Notes: generated by a model not told the origin, from the sequence alone. Shown: positions 37,227 through 46,136, counted from the first letter of the stretch. The stretch: 64,000 nt of DNA from Aureimonas altamirensis (GCF_001463885.1 NZ_BBWQ01000021.1:34312-98311), one strand, 5' to 3'. Numbers and translations are program-made.

Positions 37227-37314
37227 TCCTGAGCAATCTTGAGGGGCCGTACCAGATCGGGAAAACAGCCCTTCACTGTCAGTTATTCTGCCCTTGTTGA
37301 GTTGCGATTTATCC

Positions 37315-38646
37315 ATGTCGAACACCGTCGCCAGCACCTTCGCGCGCAATCTTTTTGCCTTTTCCCGCCGCGAAATCCCGGAGGAAGCCTATGACCGCGC
37401 ACGGACGGCGATCGTTGATACGCTTGGCGTCACACTGGCCGGCGCTGTCCATGACGGCAGCAAAATTCTTCGGGAAGTCATTGTTCCGACTGCAGCAAAT
37501 GGCCCCTCGCGGGTATTTGGTACGGACCTGAAGCTCAACAGCCTCGACGCTGCACTGCTCAATGGCGCGGCCGCTCATATGTTGGACTTCGACGATTCCA
37601 ACTCGCATCTGCACGGCCATGTTTCCGTCGCCGTCCTACCTGCTCTTCTGGCGGCGGCTGATGAAAAAAATATCAACGGACGCAAGGTGCTACACGCCTA
37701 CATAGCGGGCTTTGAAACGGCGGCGCGCATGGGCAACACGGTGAGCCGCCGACAATACACGCTCGGTTGGCATCCAACCACAACAGTTGGAATTTTCGGC
37801 GCTGTCGGGGCGCTCGCCGTACTCCTCACCTTGAGTGAAGAAGAGACCGCGACGGCTTTCAGTCTCACCACCTCGCTTGCTTCGGGCATCAAGTCGAATT
37901 TCGGCACGATGACCAAGCCACTCATTGTCGGCCATGCCAACCGTAACGCCTTGATGGCCGTCAAGCTCGCCCAAAGCGGCTTCTCCGCTGGCGCCCGTGC
38001 CTTTGAGCATCACCAGGGTTTCTTTGCCGTCTTCAACGGCGATCCTTCCACCTACGACGCGTCCTTCCTCACCGAACCATGGAAGGACGAAATCCGGCTG
38101 CTTGACCGTAGCAAGGGTAACAAACAGAAGCGTTTCCCGTGCTGCTACGCGATCCAGCCACCGCTCGACGGCATCCTGGAACTACGTGAACAGCACAATC
38201 TGACCGTTGAAGATATCGCTAGGGTCGAGATCGGCGTGCATCCCATCCGCTACCCGCATATCAACGTCCCGGAGCCGGAAAACCCGTTGGCTGCGAAATT
38301 TGCGACCAACTATACGGTCGCGCGCGCGCTCGTTGCTGGCGAGGTCGTCATGGAGGATTACGAGGAGGATGCGCGCTTCAACGATCCGGCGACCCGCGCC
38401 TTGATGCCTTTGGTTTCGCTCTACAAATACGACAGTGACAACACCGGTGGGGCAGCTATCGCGATCGAAACAAAAGACGGTCGCCGCCTTGAAACCTTCG
38501 TAGCCGCCGCTCTTGGTTCAACCTACGACTATCCGCTTCCGCCGCAGGCCGTGCCGGAAAAGTTTATTGCCTGTGCAAGCCGCGCAATTGGTAAGGACGG
38601 CGCGCAGGCGCTTCTGGCCCGATTGGAAGCCGACGATTTTGCCTGA
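37315..38646 (+). CDS. MmgE/PrpD-family protein, copy 1
   Basis: 443 residues from the ATG at 37315. Family motifs are AIVDTLGVTLAGAVHDGSKI, ALLNGAAAHMLDFDDSNSHL, YTLGWHPTTTVGIFGAVGAL and LIVGHANRNALMAVKLAQSG. MmgE/PrpD proteins dehydrate 2-methylcitrate or isomerise/decarboxylate related tricarboxylic acids (as in CAD/IRG1). Being next to a tricarboxylate transporter, this copy probably acts on the imported acid. Confidence 0.9.
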   Translation: MSNTVASTFARNLFAFSRREIPEEAYDRARTAIVDTLGVTLAGAVHDGSKILREVIVPTAANGPSRVFGTDLKLNSLDAALLNGAAAHMLDFDDSNSHLHGHVSVAVLPALLAAADEKNINGRKVLHAYIAGFETAARMGNTVSRRQYTLGWHPTTTVGIFGAVGALAVLLTLSEEETATAFSLTTSLASGIKSNFGTMTKPLIVGHANRNALMAVKLAQSGFSAGARAFEHHQGFFAVFNGDPSTYDASFLTEPWKDEIRLLDRSKGNKQKRFPCCYAIQPPLDGILELREQHNLTVEDIARVEIGVHPIRYPHINVPEPENPLAAKFATNYTVARALVAGEVVMEDYEEDARFNDPATRALMPLVSLYKYDSDNTGGAAIAIETKDGRRLETFVAAALGSTYDYPLPPQAVPEKFIACASRAIGKDGAQALLARLEADDFA

Positions 38647-38654
38647 CCGATTGC

Positions 38655-39410
38655 ATGACCTTGCCTGATCTCATTCCGCCCGAAACGACACCCTTTTTTG
38701 CTGTTCTGTTAATCTCGGCGAGCTTTCTTACCTCCGCCCTTACGGCGGCTCTCGGACTTGGTGGCGGCACGGCAATGCTTGCGATTATGAGCACGGGCTT
38801 GCCAGTGAGCAGCCTGCTGCCCGTTCATGGGATCGTTCAGCTCGGATCCAATTTCGGGCGCACGGTTATTCAGCGGATGTTCATCAATTGGCATCTGGTT
38901 GCCTGGTTCACGATCGGCAGCGTCGTTGGCATCGCCATAGGCAGTCCGATTGCGGTGATCATCCCGGACACGGCCGCAAAGATCGTGCTGGCGCTGTTCA
39001 TCTTATGGTCGGTGCATGGCAGCAAGCCAAAGCCGGATCGTGTGAGCCGCGCCTACTTCATCGGTGGAGGTATCATCACCTCGATCGGCACAATGGTTGT
39101 CGGCGCGACCGGTCCGCTGGTAGCAGCACTCCTTGCTGCCCGTGGGCTTATCAAACAGCCGCTGATTGCCACACATGCGACCTGCATGGTGGTTCAACAT
39201 GGTCTGAAGATACTAGCTTTTGGTTTGCTGGGTTTTGCCTACGCGCAATGGGCGCCCATGCTGGCAGCCATGATAGCAAGCGGCGTTGCCGGCACCTGGG
39301 TCGGCACAAAGCTGCTCGACGACCTGCCCGAACGGCTTTTCCGTGCCGCTTTCAAAATCACAATGACCCTGCTGAGCTTCCAGATCATCTGGTCGGCGCT
39401 GCGGGCATGA
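38655..39410 (+). CDS. TauE/SafE (TSUP) family permease
   Basis: 251 residues, about eight membrane segments. TSUP features are ALTAALGLGGGTAMLAIM in the first half and IGGGIITSIGTMVVGATGPL in the second. Members move sulfite, sulfoacetate or other organic anions, often as exporters. It lies between the two MmgE/PrpD genes in the same operon and may export a product or a by-product of the pathway. Confidence 0.88.
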   Translation: MTLPDLIPPETTPFFAVLLISASFLTSALTAALGLGGGTAMLAIMSTGLPVSSLLPVHGIVQLGSNFGRTVIQRMFINWHLVAWFTIGSVVGIAIGSPIAVIIPDTAAKIVLALFILWSVHGSKPKPDRVSRAYFIGGGIITSIGTMVVGATGPLVAALLAARGLIKQPLIATHATCMVVQHGLKILAFGLLGFAYAQWAPMLAAMIASGVAGTWVGTKLLDDLPERLFRAAFKITMTLLSFQIIWSALRA

Positions 39411-39444
39411 CGACACCCTGAGCTTGAAAATAAAGGACTAGACG

Positions 39445-40800
39445 ATGACAGGCCTTCCACCGCGCGCATCCGCATTGGGCCAGTATATATCGGCGACCCA
39501 CACACGTCGTTATGAGGATGCCGTCATTCACGAGGCGCGACGCGCGCTCGTGGACTATCTGGGCGTCACGGTGGTTGCAGCCTTTGACGAGACCGTCCAG
39601 CCTTTGCGCAAGACGGTGGAACGGTGGCGGGCACCAGGCAAGGCGCGCATCGTGTTGGGTGGGACAACAACCCCGGCGCTTGCTGCACTCATAAATGCTA
39701 CGGCGACCCATGCGATGGACTATGATGACGTACACTATCTTGGCGCAGGCCATCCTGGCGGCCCCTGCTGGTCAACGGCACTCGCATTGGCACAGGATCG
39801 GGATTTCAGCGACGAAGCGGCATTGCACGCCTTCATTACCGGGTTTGAGGTCATGGCGCGTCTGGGCGGCGGCGGCGTTCCGGGTATCGGCCGTAAGCTG
39901 CAGCGCAAAGGCTTCCACCCGACCTCCGTCGTGGGTCGCATGGGGGCCGCATCCGTCGCTGCTGCCCTCTACCAACTGGATACCATGCAGGCGTACCATG
40001 CCCTTGCCAACGCAGCGACGACTGCCGGAGGCCTGATGGGATCCTTCGGTACGCATGGTAAACCATTCCATGCAGGCAAAGCCGCAATGGACGGCATTCT
40101 GGCGGCCGATGTTGCGGCAGACGGCTATATCGGCGGAGCAAATCTCTACGAACTGGAGAACGGCTGGCTCGACGCCTTCATTCAGGATCGCGACGTGAAT
40201 GTGCCGCCGCTGGATTTCGATGGGCCGTCACAACTCCTTCTCAACGGCTACAAGCTTTACGCGAGTTGCCGCGCAACGCATGCCTCCTCCCAGACGGCTC
40301 AACAAATCGCGCCACAGCTTAAAGGTCGCCGCGTCGAACGCGTCGTTGCAAAGATCCATCCCGGCGGCCTGGTAACTGCTGGCAACCCGGATCCGAAAAC
40401 CCCGCTGGAAGCAAAATTCAGCATCGCTTTTTGCATAGCCATGGCGTTGAACGGCTACAAGCTGGCATGGTCGGATTTTTCTGAAGCGATCTTTGACGAT
40501 AAGGCAGTAACCGAGCTCCTTCCGAAGATCACGCTGGAGCCAGTCGACGGACAATCGCCAGCCTCGGCATTCTTGACAGTAACGCTGACTGACGGGGAAG
40601 AGCTCAATGCCGAAACCGCAGTTATTCTGGGTCACCCGGAAAATCCCGTAAGCGATGCTGGCCTCGCGGACAAATATCGTAGCCTTGTCGAGCCTGTCCT
40701 CGGCAAGAGCCGGTCAGACGACTTGCTGGCAACAGCTTGGCGGTTTGGTGAACCAGGGGCTGTCGCTACAATCGCACATCTACTTTCCGCCGACAGCTAG
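39445..40800 (+). CDS. MmgE/PrpD-family protein, copy 2
   Basis: 451 residues. Blocks are ARRALVDYLGVTVVAAFDET, LINATATHAMDYDDVHYLGA, KGFHPTSVVGRMGAASVAAA and MGSFGTHGKPFHAGKAAMDG. It is clearly different from copy 1 (for example DYDDVH for DFDDSN), so the two probably perform different steps or accept different isomers. Last gene of the TTT operon. Confidence 0.9.
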   Translation: MTGLPPRASALGQYISATHTRRYEDAVIHEARRALVDYLGVTVVAAFDETVQPLRKTVERWRAPGKARIVLGGTTTPALAALINATATHAMDYDDVHYLGAGHPGGPCWSTALALAQDRDFSDEAALHAFITGFEVMARLGGGGVPGIGRKLQRKGFHPTSVVGRMGAASVAAALYQLDTMQAYHALANAATTAGGLMGSFGTHGKPFHAGKAAMDGILAADVAADGYIGGANLYELENGWLDAFIQDRDVNVPPLDFDGPSQLLLNGYKLYASCRATHASSQTAQQIAPQLKGRRVERVVAKIHPGGLVTAGNPDPKTPLEAKFSIAFCIAMALNGYKLAWSDFSEAIFDDKAVTELLPKITLEPVDGQSPASAFLTVTLTDGEELNAETAVILGHPENPVSDAGLADKYRSLVEPVLGKSRSDDLLATAWRFGEPGAVATIAHLLSADS

Positions 40801-41540
40801 TTATTTTTCATCGCGAAACAGGCGGCCCACAGCGGCGGTCTGTTTCGAGATATATCGGCTGGATAGAGCGGCTTATTTTACAAAAGTTGTCTGATTCAAA
40901 AGCGAGAAGCGGTTAGAGTTTTGCTGCTGCAGGCTCTATTTATGTGTCATGACCGTGGAAGGCTCAGTCGAGCGGCGGCGTCAGGCTGCGTGGGCAAGGT
41001 CACATGCAAAAGCGCAGCGTGGACGGCAGGCTGCGATGCCTGTCGATAAGCTACACCAGGGGGACGGTCCGCAGTCTGCTTTAAAGGGTTGGGCTGATTT
41101 TGAGCGCGATGGCCCTTTAGGCTAGCCGGCCACAACTTTGCTCGCCGATGCTTCCGATATTATTCCGGAAGGGTTCGGAGCAAACAAAGACATCCTCCCG
41201 AAGGAGGCTTACATAACCGATTTCATTGCGGATTTTTGGTTGCGGGGGCAAGATCTAATCTTCACTTGCGCCCCGAGCAAGTAAAGATGGTTGCAGGTTC
41301 TGGCTATTCCGCCGGCGCCAGCATAACTCCATCATTCTTAGCTGAATTGGCGAAGCTAATCCATCCCGTGGTTGCCTCGCCCCAAGACGGCGCACTCTTT
41401 GCAGCAACGGCCTGACAGTCAGCTGCTAACTCACCCGTACAGTCTCATCAAAGGCCATGTCCCCTCTCCTATCAAGACGGCAGCTTCCGACAATCACTTT
41501 TTGAAAGCGGATGTTGAACGGCAACGGGCTGCTCGGTACC
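40801..41540. other. 740 bp without an intact gene; short degraded-looking frames
   Basis: No complete gene is supported. Short plus-strand frames look like worn coding sequence: 40949-41125 (ERRRQAAWARSHAKAQRGRQ), about 41136-41283 (DIIPEGFGANKDILPKEAY) and 41287-41415 (MVAGSGYSAGASITPSFLAE). I could not assign any of them. The stretch lies between the TTT operon and a truncated AzlC gene and is probably recombination debris. Confidence 0.5.
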
Positions 41541-41861
41541 TCATTCCAAGGGCCGAACCTCCAGGCGCACCTCCGGGAAGTCCTCCATGGCTCCGTCAAG
41601 GAGCGGCGATGCGTTTCCCTTGAGATGGCGGTCGAGCGGCAGCAATTCCGCACCGCTGCGCATGACTTGCAGCGCCGTCATCTGGGCTGATCCGGAATAG
41701 ACGAAGGCGCTCATCAACACGGCATTGAGTGCCGATAGCCGAGCCTCGGAGGCCAGGATGCCAAAGACAATCCCGTAAATCAGGACGCCCGGTAGCAGGC
41801 TGAATGCGCGAAAGAAACCATGCCGGAACCCGGCAGAGGTGAACGATGGCTGCGGTTCCAT
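41541..41861 (-). pseudogene. Truncated AzlC-family branched-chain amino acid exporter
   Basis: The first 70 or so residues are AzlC (FRHGFFRAFSLLPGVLIYGI, VFGILASEARLSALNAVLMS, AFVYSGSAQMTALQVMRSG). After GAELLPL the sequence no longer fits the family and stops at 106 residues, against about 230 normally. The partner AzlD is absent. It is divergent from an intact CGNR regulator, which suggests this exporter was its target before the deletion. Confidence 0.8.
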
Positions 41862-41871
41862 AGGCGGCTCC

Positions 41872-41908
41872 CTAACCCCTTAGCTGGTTAGTTGGACCCC
41901 ACCTAACC
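41872..41908. promoter_or_regulatory. Three CTAACC/GGTTAG repeats between azlC remnant and CGNR gene
   Basis: CTAACC (41872-41877), GGTTAG (41886-41891) and CTAACC (41903-41908) form two overlapping inverted repeats, with spacers of 8 and 11 nt. They lie between the divergent AzlC start (41861) and the CGNR gene (41971), and are a good candidate operator for the CGNR protein. Confidence 0.55.
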
Positions 41909-41970
41909 GTTTTGACGGTTGCAATCCTCTCCAACACCACATAACTCGATGGAAGACGCCGAGAAGATCC

Positions 41971-42600
41971 ATGCATACCGCTGCCCGATCCTATGCCAGT
42001 TCACCCCCAAAGCTGCTCGGCGGCGCGCTTTGCCTGGATTTCATCAACACGACCACGTGGCGCGGCAATCCGGAACGGATGGCGGAGCGTCTCCATCGCT
42101 ATGGTGAACTGGTTCACTGGTCATTGGGCGCGCAAGCCCTGGATGGCGCTTGTGCGGAGCACCTGTTGCGCTCTGCTGCTGAACGGCCAGAGGCAGCAGA
42201 GGCATCCCTCTCAATCGGGCTCGCTCTACGCGCCGAACTCGAAGCGGCCTTCGATCCGGCGCGGAAAGAGCAGACCGCATTGCCCGTCACTCAATCGCTG
42301 GTGCAGGACCTGCTGACCATCGGGCGCCTCACGGGCGGCGGCCATGAGGCAAGCGTCTGGGGGCTGCCAGCATCAGATGCGGACTTGCGGTTTCCATTGC
42401 TGCCTATGGCAATCTCGGCACTGGACCTTGCCGTGTCGTCGCGCCGGCATCTGGTCTGCCGATGTGCCGATCCCGACTGCGGTTGGGTCTTCCTCGATGA
42501 GACCCGCAACCGATCGCGCCGGTGGTGCTCGATGAGCGATTGCGGCAACAGGGCCAAGGCGCGGGCTCACTACGCCAGGAGCCATGCAGCCCGCTCTTGA
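41971..42600 (+). CDS. ABATE-domain / CGNR zinc-finger regulator
   Basis: 209 residues. The N-terminal ABATE part has LLGGALCLDFINTTTWRGNP. The C-terminal CGNR zinc finger is CADPDCGWVFLD...WCSMSDCGNRAKARAHYAR, with the expected four Cys. Such proteins are probable DNA-binding regulators beside transporters. Its divergent neighbour is the truncated AzlC gene, so it may now lack its target. Confidence 0.88.
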   Translation: MHTAARSYASSPPKLLGGALCLDFINTTTWRGNPERMAERLHRYGELVHWSLGAQALDGACAEHLLRSAAERPEAAEASLSIGLALRAELEAAFDPARKEQTALPVTQSLVQDLLTIGRLTGGGHEASVWGLPASDADLRFPLLPMAISALDLAVSSRRHLVCRCADPDCGWVFLDETRNRSRRWCSMSDCGNRAKARAHYARSHAARS

Positions 42601-42661
42601 AACGTGCACGGCATGCTGCGGCATCATGGCAGGACGCGATCGAATCTCATCATTCTCGCTG

Positions 42662-42984
42662 CTATCCGGCGGTAGAAGTTTTGCGAAAGCGCAAGGGTTT
42701 CGTTTTCTCTCGAACGACAATGCCCTTCGCTTCCAGATCCAGGCGGACCGCTGCTAACCACCATCCGGCCTTTTCCCCTCGGGGGAACAGGTCTGCCGGG
42801 AGATTCGGCAAAAGTGCCGCCTTCGCCTCCGCCTCCGCCTCCGCCTCCGCCTCTGTCAGTCCGGGAGTTGAGTGAGGCAGAACGTCGAGAAAAGCCTGCC
42901 GCATCGCATGATATTTTCCCGATTCACCCGCACGAGGCGGCCAGGTGAACTGATGTTTTCAATCTCAATTTTGTCGTCAGGCAT
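42662..42984 (-). pseudogene. DUF6958-like small protein gene with frameshift
   Basis: The start MPDDKIEIENISSPGRLVRV and the remainder (GKYHAMRQAFLDVLPHSTPG, LLPNLPADLFPRGEKAGWWL, LDLEAKGIVVREKTKPLRF) belong to one family of about 100 residues (name from memory), but lie in different minus-strand frames. The break is near 42920, in a GGGAAAA run. One missing base would restore the frame. In the middle a hexanucleotide repeat codes for EAEAEAEAEA, which appears to be an expansion relative to family members as I recall them. It is a pseudogene or a sequencing error. Confidence 0.7.
42825..42854. repeat. Hexanucleotide tandem repeat (GCCTCC)x5
   Basis: Four exact GCCTCC units and a fifth GCCTCT. 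On the minus strand they encode alternating Glu-Ala inside the DUF6958-like gene. Such repeats change length by slippage in whole-codon steps. Confidence 0.9.
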
Positions 42985-43218
42985 CGATCTTCTCCCCGAC
43001 CTCAATCTTCGGATTCCCGAGATCGCTAATTCCGAGGGAGGTACAGTCAGTCGATCTGGGTAGGTCAACTGATCGTCGAGGTCCTGAGCGTAGGCCTGAT
43101 ACCAGCCATTGCCCTGCTCGGATCGCTGGCCGCCCTGATTTTCGACAGCCATTCATGAAGCCTCTTGCACCATTTTCACAGCTATGGATTGCTCGTACCT
43201 CCGTACAGGAGAAACGAT

Positions 43219-43857
43219 ATGACCTTTGAACTGTGGCTGGCCTTCGCGGCAGCATCTGCCGTGTTGCTGGCGATCCCCGGCCCGACGATATTGCTGGTAA
43301 TTTCCTATGCGCTTGGGCACGGCAGGAAGGCAGCAGGCGCGACGGTTGGAGGCGTTGCACTTGGTGATTTCACCGCTATGACGGCCTCCATGCTTGGCCT
43401 TGGCGCGCTGCTTGCGACCTCTGCCACGCTGTTCACCGCGCTCAAATGGATTGGTGCCGCCTATCTGATCTATCTTGGGATCAAGCTCTGGCGGGCTCCC
43501 GTATCGATCGGCGAAGCCAGTCCGGATACCAAAGCCTTGCCGAGGGAACGCCCGCTCCGGATATTCCTTCATACCTACATAGTGACGGCCCTGAATCCGA
43601 AGAGCATCATCTTCTTCGTGGCCTTCCTGCCGCAATTCATGAACACCGCCCAGCCGATCCTTCCGCAGATGATCGTGTTCGAGGTGACATTCCTCGTACT
43701 GGCGACGCTGAATGCGGTCTTCTACGCATTTTTGGCCTCCATGGCGCGAAAATCAATCCGCAAGCCAAGTGTGCAGCGGGTCGTCAACCGCGTGGGCGGG
43801 TCGCTGATGATTGGCGCTGGCGTACTCGCTGCCAATTGGAAACGCTCCGCGGTTTGA
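43219..43857 (+). CDS. LysE-family amino acid exporter
   Basis: 212 residues from the ATG at 43219 with AGGAG upstream. Family features are IPGPTILLVISYALGHGRKA, GGVALGDFTAMTASMLGLGA, LKWIGAAYLIYLGIKLW and TALNPKSIIFFVAFLPQFM. Six membrane segments expected. Members export lysine, homoserine, threonine or similar compounds. Its 3' end has replaced the body of a MerR gene that points towards it. Confidence 0.9.
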   Translation: MTFELWLAFAAASAVLLAIPGPTILLVISYALGHGRKAAGATVGGVALGDFTAMTASMLGLGALLATSATLFTALKWIGAAYLIYLGIKLWRAPVSIGEASPDTKALPRERPLRIFLHTYIVTALNPKSIIFFVAFLPQFMNTAQPILPQMIVFEVTFLVLATLNAVFYAFLASMARKSIRKPSVQRVVNRVGGSLMIGAGVLAANWKRSAV

Positions 43858-43885
43858 CGTAGTGTCGCTCGTTGAAAAGCCCGGA

Positions 43886-43960
43886 AAGTCCGATCCGCTC
43901 ATAGTAGCGGATGGTGTGGGCCGACAGACCCGAACGCCTCGCCAGCTCGCCGATCTTCAT
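43886..43960 (-). pseudogene. N-terminal fragment of a MerR-family regulator
   Basis: From the ATG at 43960 the minus strand gives MKIGELARRSGLSAHTIRYY, ERIGL, the full MerR helix-turn-helix start. After about 25 codons the family match ends and the frame runs into the antisense of the LysE gene to a stop at 43784-43786. The gene was cut by the junction that brought in the LysE gene. Confidence 0.75.
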
Positions 43961-44083
43961 GCGCGTCTTCTCTCGTTACGACGCGTGCAAGGCTACGGGT
44001 TAGAGCGCACTCCAAGTCAAGGAGAAAATGGTGCTTCTGTTGTTCCGACAAATGCGATGGTCGTATGGGCGTTGGAACGCTGC

Positions 44084-44983
44084 TCAGCCGGCCAACCGGC
44101 CGCTGAGGAAATCGATAAATGCCCTGAGCTGCTTCGGCATCTGTCTCGCACTGGGATGATACAAGTAGAAACCGCCGAACGGGGGTGTCCAGTCAGGGAG
44201 AAGCCGCAAGAGGCGACCGGCCTCGACGCGCGCACTTGCCTCCACGTCCAGCAAATAGGCAAGGCCCAGCCCTTGCTCGGCGGCATTCAGCATCACGGCG
44301 GTATCGTTGGCGATCAGCGGGCCTTCGACATCGACCTCAATGGCATCGCCCTCCTTCTCGAACTCCCAGCGATAGATTGCCCGTGCACCAGGCCAGCGGA
44401 AGCGGATGCAAGGAAATCGATACAAGTCAAGCGGACTTTCCGGCCTGCCTAGCCGCTCGATGAGCCCAGGGCTTGCGACCACCATGGACGCCCTTTGGCC
44501 GCCCATCCGAATCGCAACCATATCTCTTTCGAGGGTTTCTCCGAGTCGAATGCCTGCATCGAACCGCCCAGCGACAATGTCCGAGAAGGTGTCTTCTATC
44601 GTGATGTCGAGGGTCACGGCCGGATGGGCTTGGTGAAACGCTCCCAAATGCGGCGCCAGCAGATACATCGCAGCGACGCGCGAGAGATTGAGCCGCAGCG
44701 AGCCGACCGCCTCGGCACCTTCGGCGGTCAGTTCGGCCATGGCCTGGTCGAAGCCGGCGAAGAGGGGCACGATGTTGTTAAGCAGTGCTTGTCCTTGCTC
44801 GGTTAGGGCGACGCTCCGGGTCGTGCGATTGAGCAGCCGCACACCCAACCGGGCCTCAAACTCGCGCATACGCTGGCTCAATGCAGATGGCGAAATAGCC
44901 AGCGTCCTCGCAGCGGCGGAGAAGCTGCCGCGTTCCGCGATGGCGACGAACGCCTTGAGATCGGCAAACTCGCTCCCGCGCAT
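44084..44983 (-). CDS. LysR-family transcriptional regulator
   Basis: 299 residues. The helix-turn-helix is RGSFSAAARTLAISPSALSQ, RMREFEARLGVRLLNRTTRS. The C-terminal domain is complete and ends with FIDFLSGRLAG. It is divergent from the SDR gene at 45095 across a 111 bp AT-rich gap (ACTATATCATATAATAG) and is probably its regulator. Confidence 0.88.
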   Translation of the reverse strand: MRGSEFADLKAFVAIAERGSFSAAARTLAISPSALSQRMREFEARLGVRLLNRTTRSVALTEQGQALLNNIVPLFAGFDQAMAELTAEGAEAVGSLRLNLSRVAAMYLLAPHLGAFHQAHPAVTLDITIEDTFSDIVAGRFDAGIRLGETLERDMVAIRMGGQRASMVVASPGLIERLGRPESPLDLYRFPCIRFRWPGARAIYRWEFEKEGDAIEVDVEGPLIANDTAVMLNAAEQGLGLAYLLDVEASARVEAGRLLRLLPDWTPPFGGFYLYHPSARQMPKQLRAFIDFLSGRLAG

Positions 44984-45094
44984 TATGTATCATTCCCTTC
45001 AAGACTATATCATATAATAGAGCATTCTCTTCTCAAACGCAGCAAGCGATTTTCCTCACCAAGCCAACACCATGGACAACGGAGGAAGATTGCG

Positions 45095-45733
45095 ATGCGA
45101 ATTCTTGTCGTCGGGGCGTCCGGAACGATCGGACGTCCGCTTTGTGCGGAACTCGGGACGCGCCACGAGGTGATCGCCGCCGGCCGCTCGGGCCGCGACG
45201 TCTCGGTCGACATCACGTCGGCTGAAAGCATCGAGCAAATGTACGAGACAATTGGGCCTGTCGACGCCTGCATCTGCGTTGCCGCGTCTGGCGCACTGGA
45301 CCGTTTTTCCAAACTGACCGACGCCGCCCTGCTCGAGAACATGCGCGGAAAACTCTTCGGCCAGATCAATCTCGTGCTGATCGGCCAGCGCCACCTTGCG
45401 GACAATGGCTCGTTCACCCTGACCAGCGGCATATTCGCCGACGAGGCGTGGCCGGGCGTCACCGGCGGCGCGGTCATCAGCGGCGGCCTGCACAGCTTTG
45501 TCCTGTCGGCCGCCATCGAACTGCCGCGCGGCCTGCACATCAATGCCGTGAGCCCGACGATGGTTGCCGACTCGACCGAAGATTTCGGCCACCTGTTTCC
45601 GGGCATGAAGCCGGTGTCGATGGATCGGCTGATCGGGGCCTATGTTGATTGTGTGGAAGGCGGCGGCACAGGTGGGATCGTCAAAGCATATGGAACGCTG
45701 ATCCACCGGCGATCCGCGCGAGGCAGCGGCTAG
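45095..45733 (+). CDS. Short-chain dehydrogenase/reductase (SDR)
   Basis: 212 residues. The NAD(P) site is ILVVGASGTIGRPLCAELG with GRSGRDVSVDITSAES as the adenine pocket. The usual YxxxK catalytic pair is not seen: the expected place reads GGAVISGGLHSFVLSAAIEL. This matches a group of small atypical SDRs and may mean altered catalysis. GGAGGAAGATTGCG precedes the ATG. It overlaps tail to tail with a LysR fragment. Confidence 0.85.
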   Translation: MRILVVGASGTIGRPLCAELGTRHEVIAAGRSGRDVSVDITSAESIEQMYETIGPVDACICVAASGALDRFSKLTDAALLENMRGKLFGQINLVLIGQRHLADNGSFTLTSGIFADEAWPGVTGGAVISGGLHSFVLSAAIELPRGLHINAVSPTMVADSTEDFGHLFPGMKPVSMDRLIGAYVDCVEGGGTGGIVKAYGTLIHRRSARGSG

Positions 45734-45940
45734 CCATCCAGCTTTGCCGGCAAGCGATCGGTGAGAAAATCCACGACTGTCCGGACCGCGGGAAGCTGGC
45801 CGCGCCGGTGCGGGATGAGGATCGTCGTCGTTGCGCCTCCCGCGTACCAGTCGGGCAGAACCCGGCGGAGTTCTCCGCTTGCAATCGAAGGCGCGCAGAG
45901 CCCGTGCGGCAAGGAGGCGATGCCGAGCCCGGCTATCGCG
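45730..45940 (-). pseudogene. C-terminal fragment of a LysR regulator, fused to IS3 debris
   Basis: The minus strand reads AAIAGLGIASLPHGLCAPSI, ASGELRRVLPDWYAGGATTT, ILIPHRRGQLPAVRTVVDFL, the end of a LysR effector domain. No DNA-binding part exists. Upstream, in the same open frame, the sequence becomes an IS3-type integrase core, the junction being near DQGSQ/AAIAG (about 45940). An IS3 copy or a recombination has removed the 5' part of the gene. Confidence 0.8.
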
Positions 45941-46128
45941 GCCTGGCTGCCCTGATCGGTATTCATGACCCCGGGCGCGCCGAACCGGTGGATGGCCTCG
46001 TTCAGTGCCTCGACGCAGAAGTCCGCCTCAAGGGTGTTGGATATGCGCCAGGCCAGAACCTTGCGGGTGAACCAGTCCATGATGGCGACCAAATACAGGA
46101 ACCCCCGCTGCATCGGGAGATATGCGAA
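45941..46128 (-). mobile_element. IS3-family transposase (OrfB integrase core) fragment
   Basis: The minus strand gives YLPMQRGFLYLVAIMDWFTR, KVLAWRISNTLEADFCVEAL, NEAIHRFGAP...NTDQGSQ. This is the part of the rve domain up to and including the second catalytic Asp. Both ends are broken: before YLPMQRG it meets IS630 sequence, and after DQGSQ it meets LysR sequence. Confidence 0.88.
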
Positions 46129-46136
46129 GGCACGTC

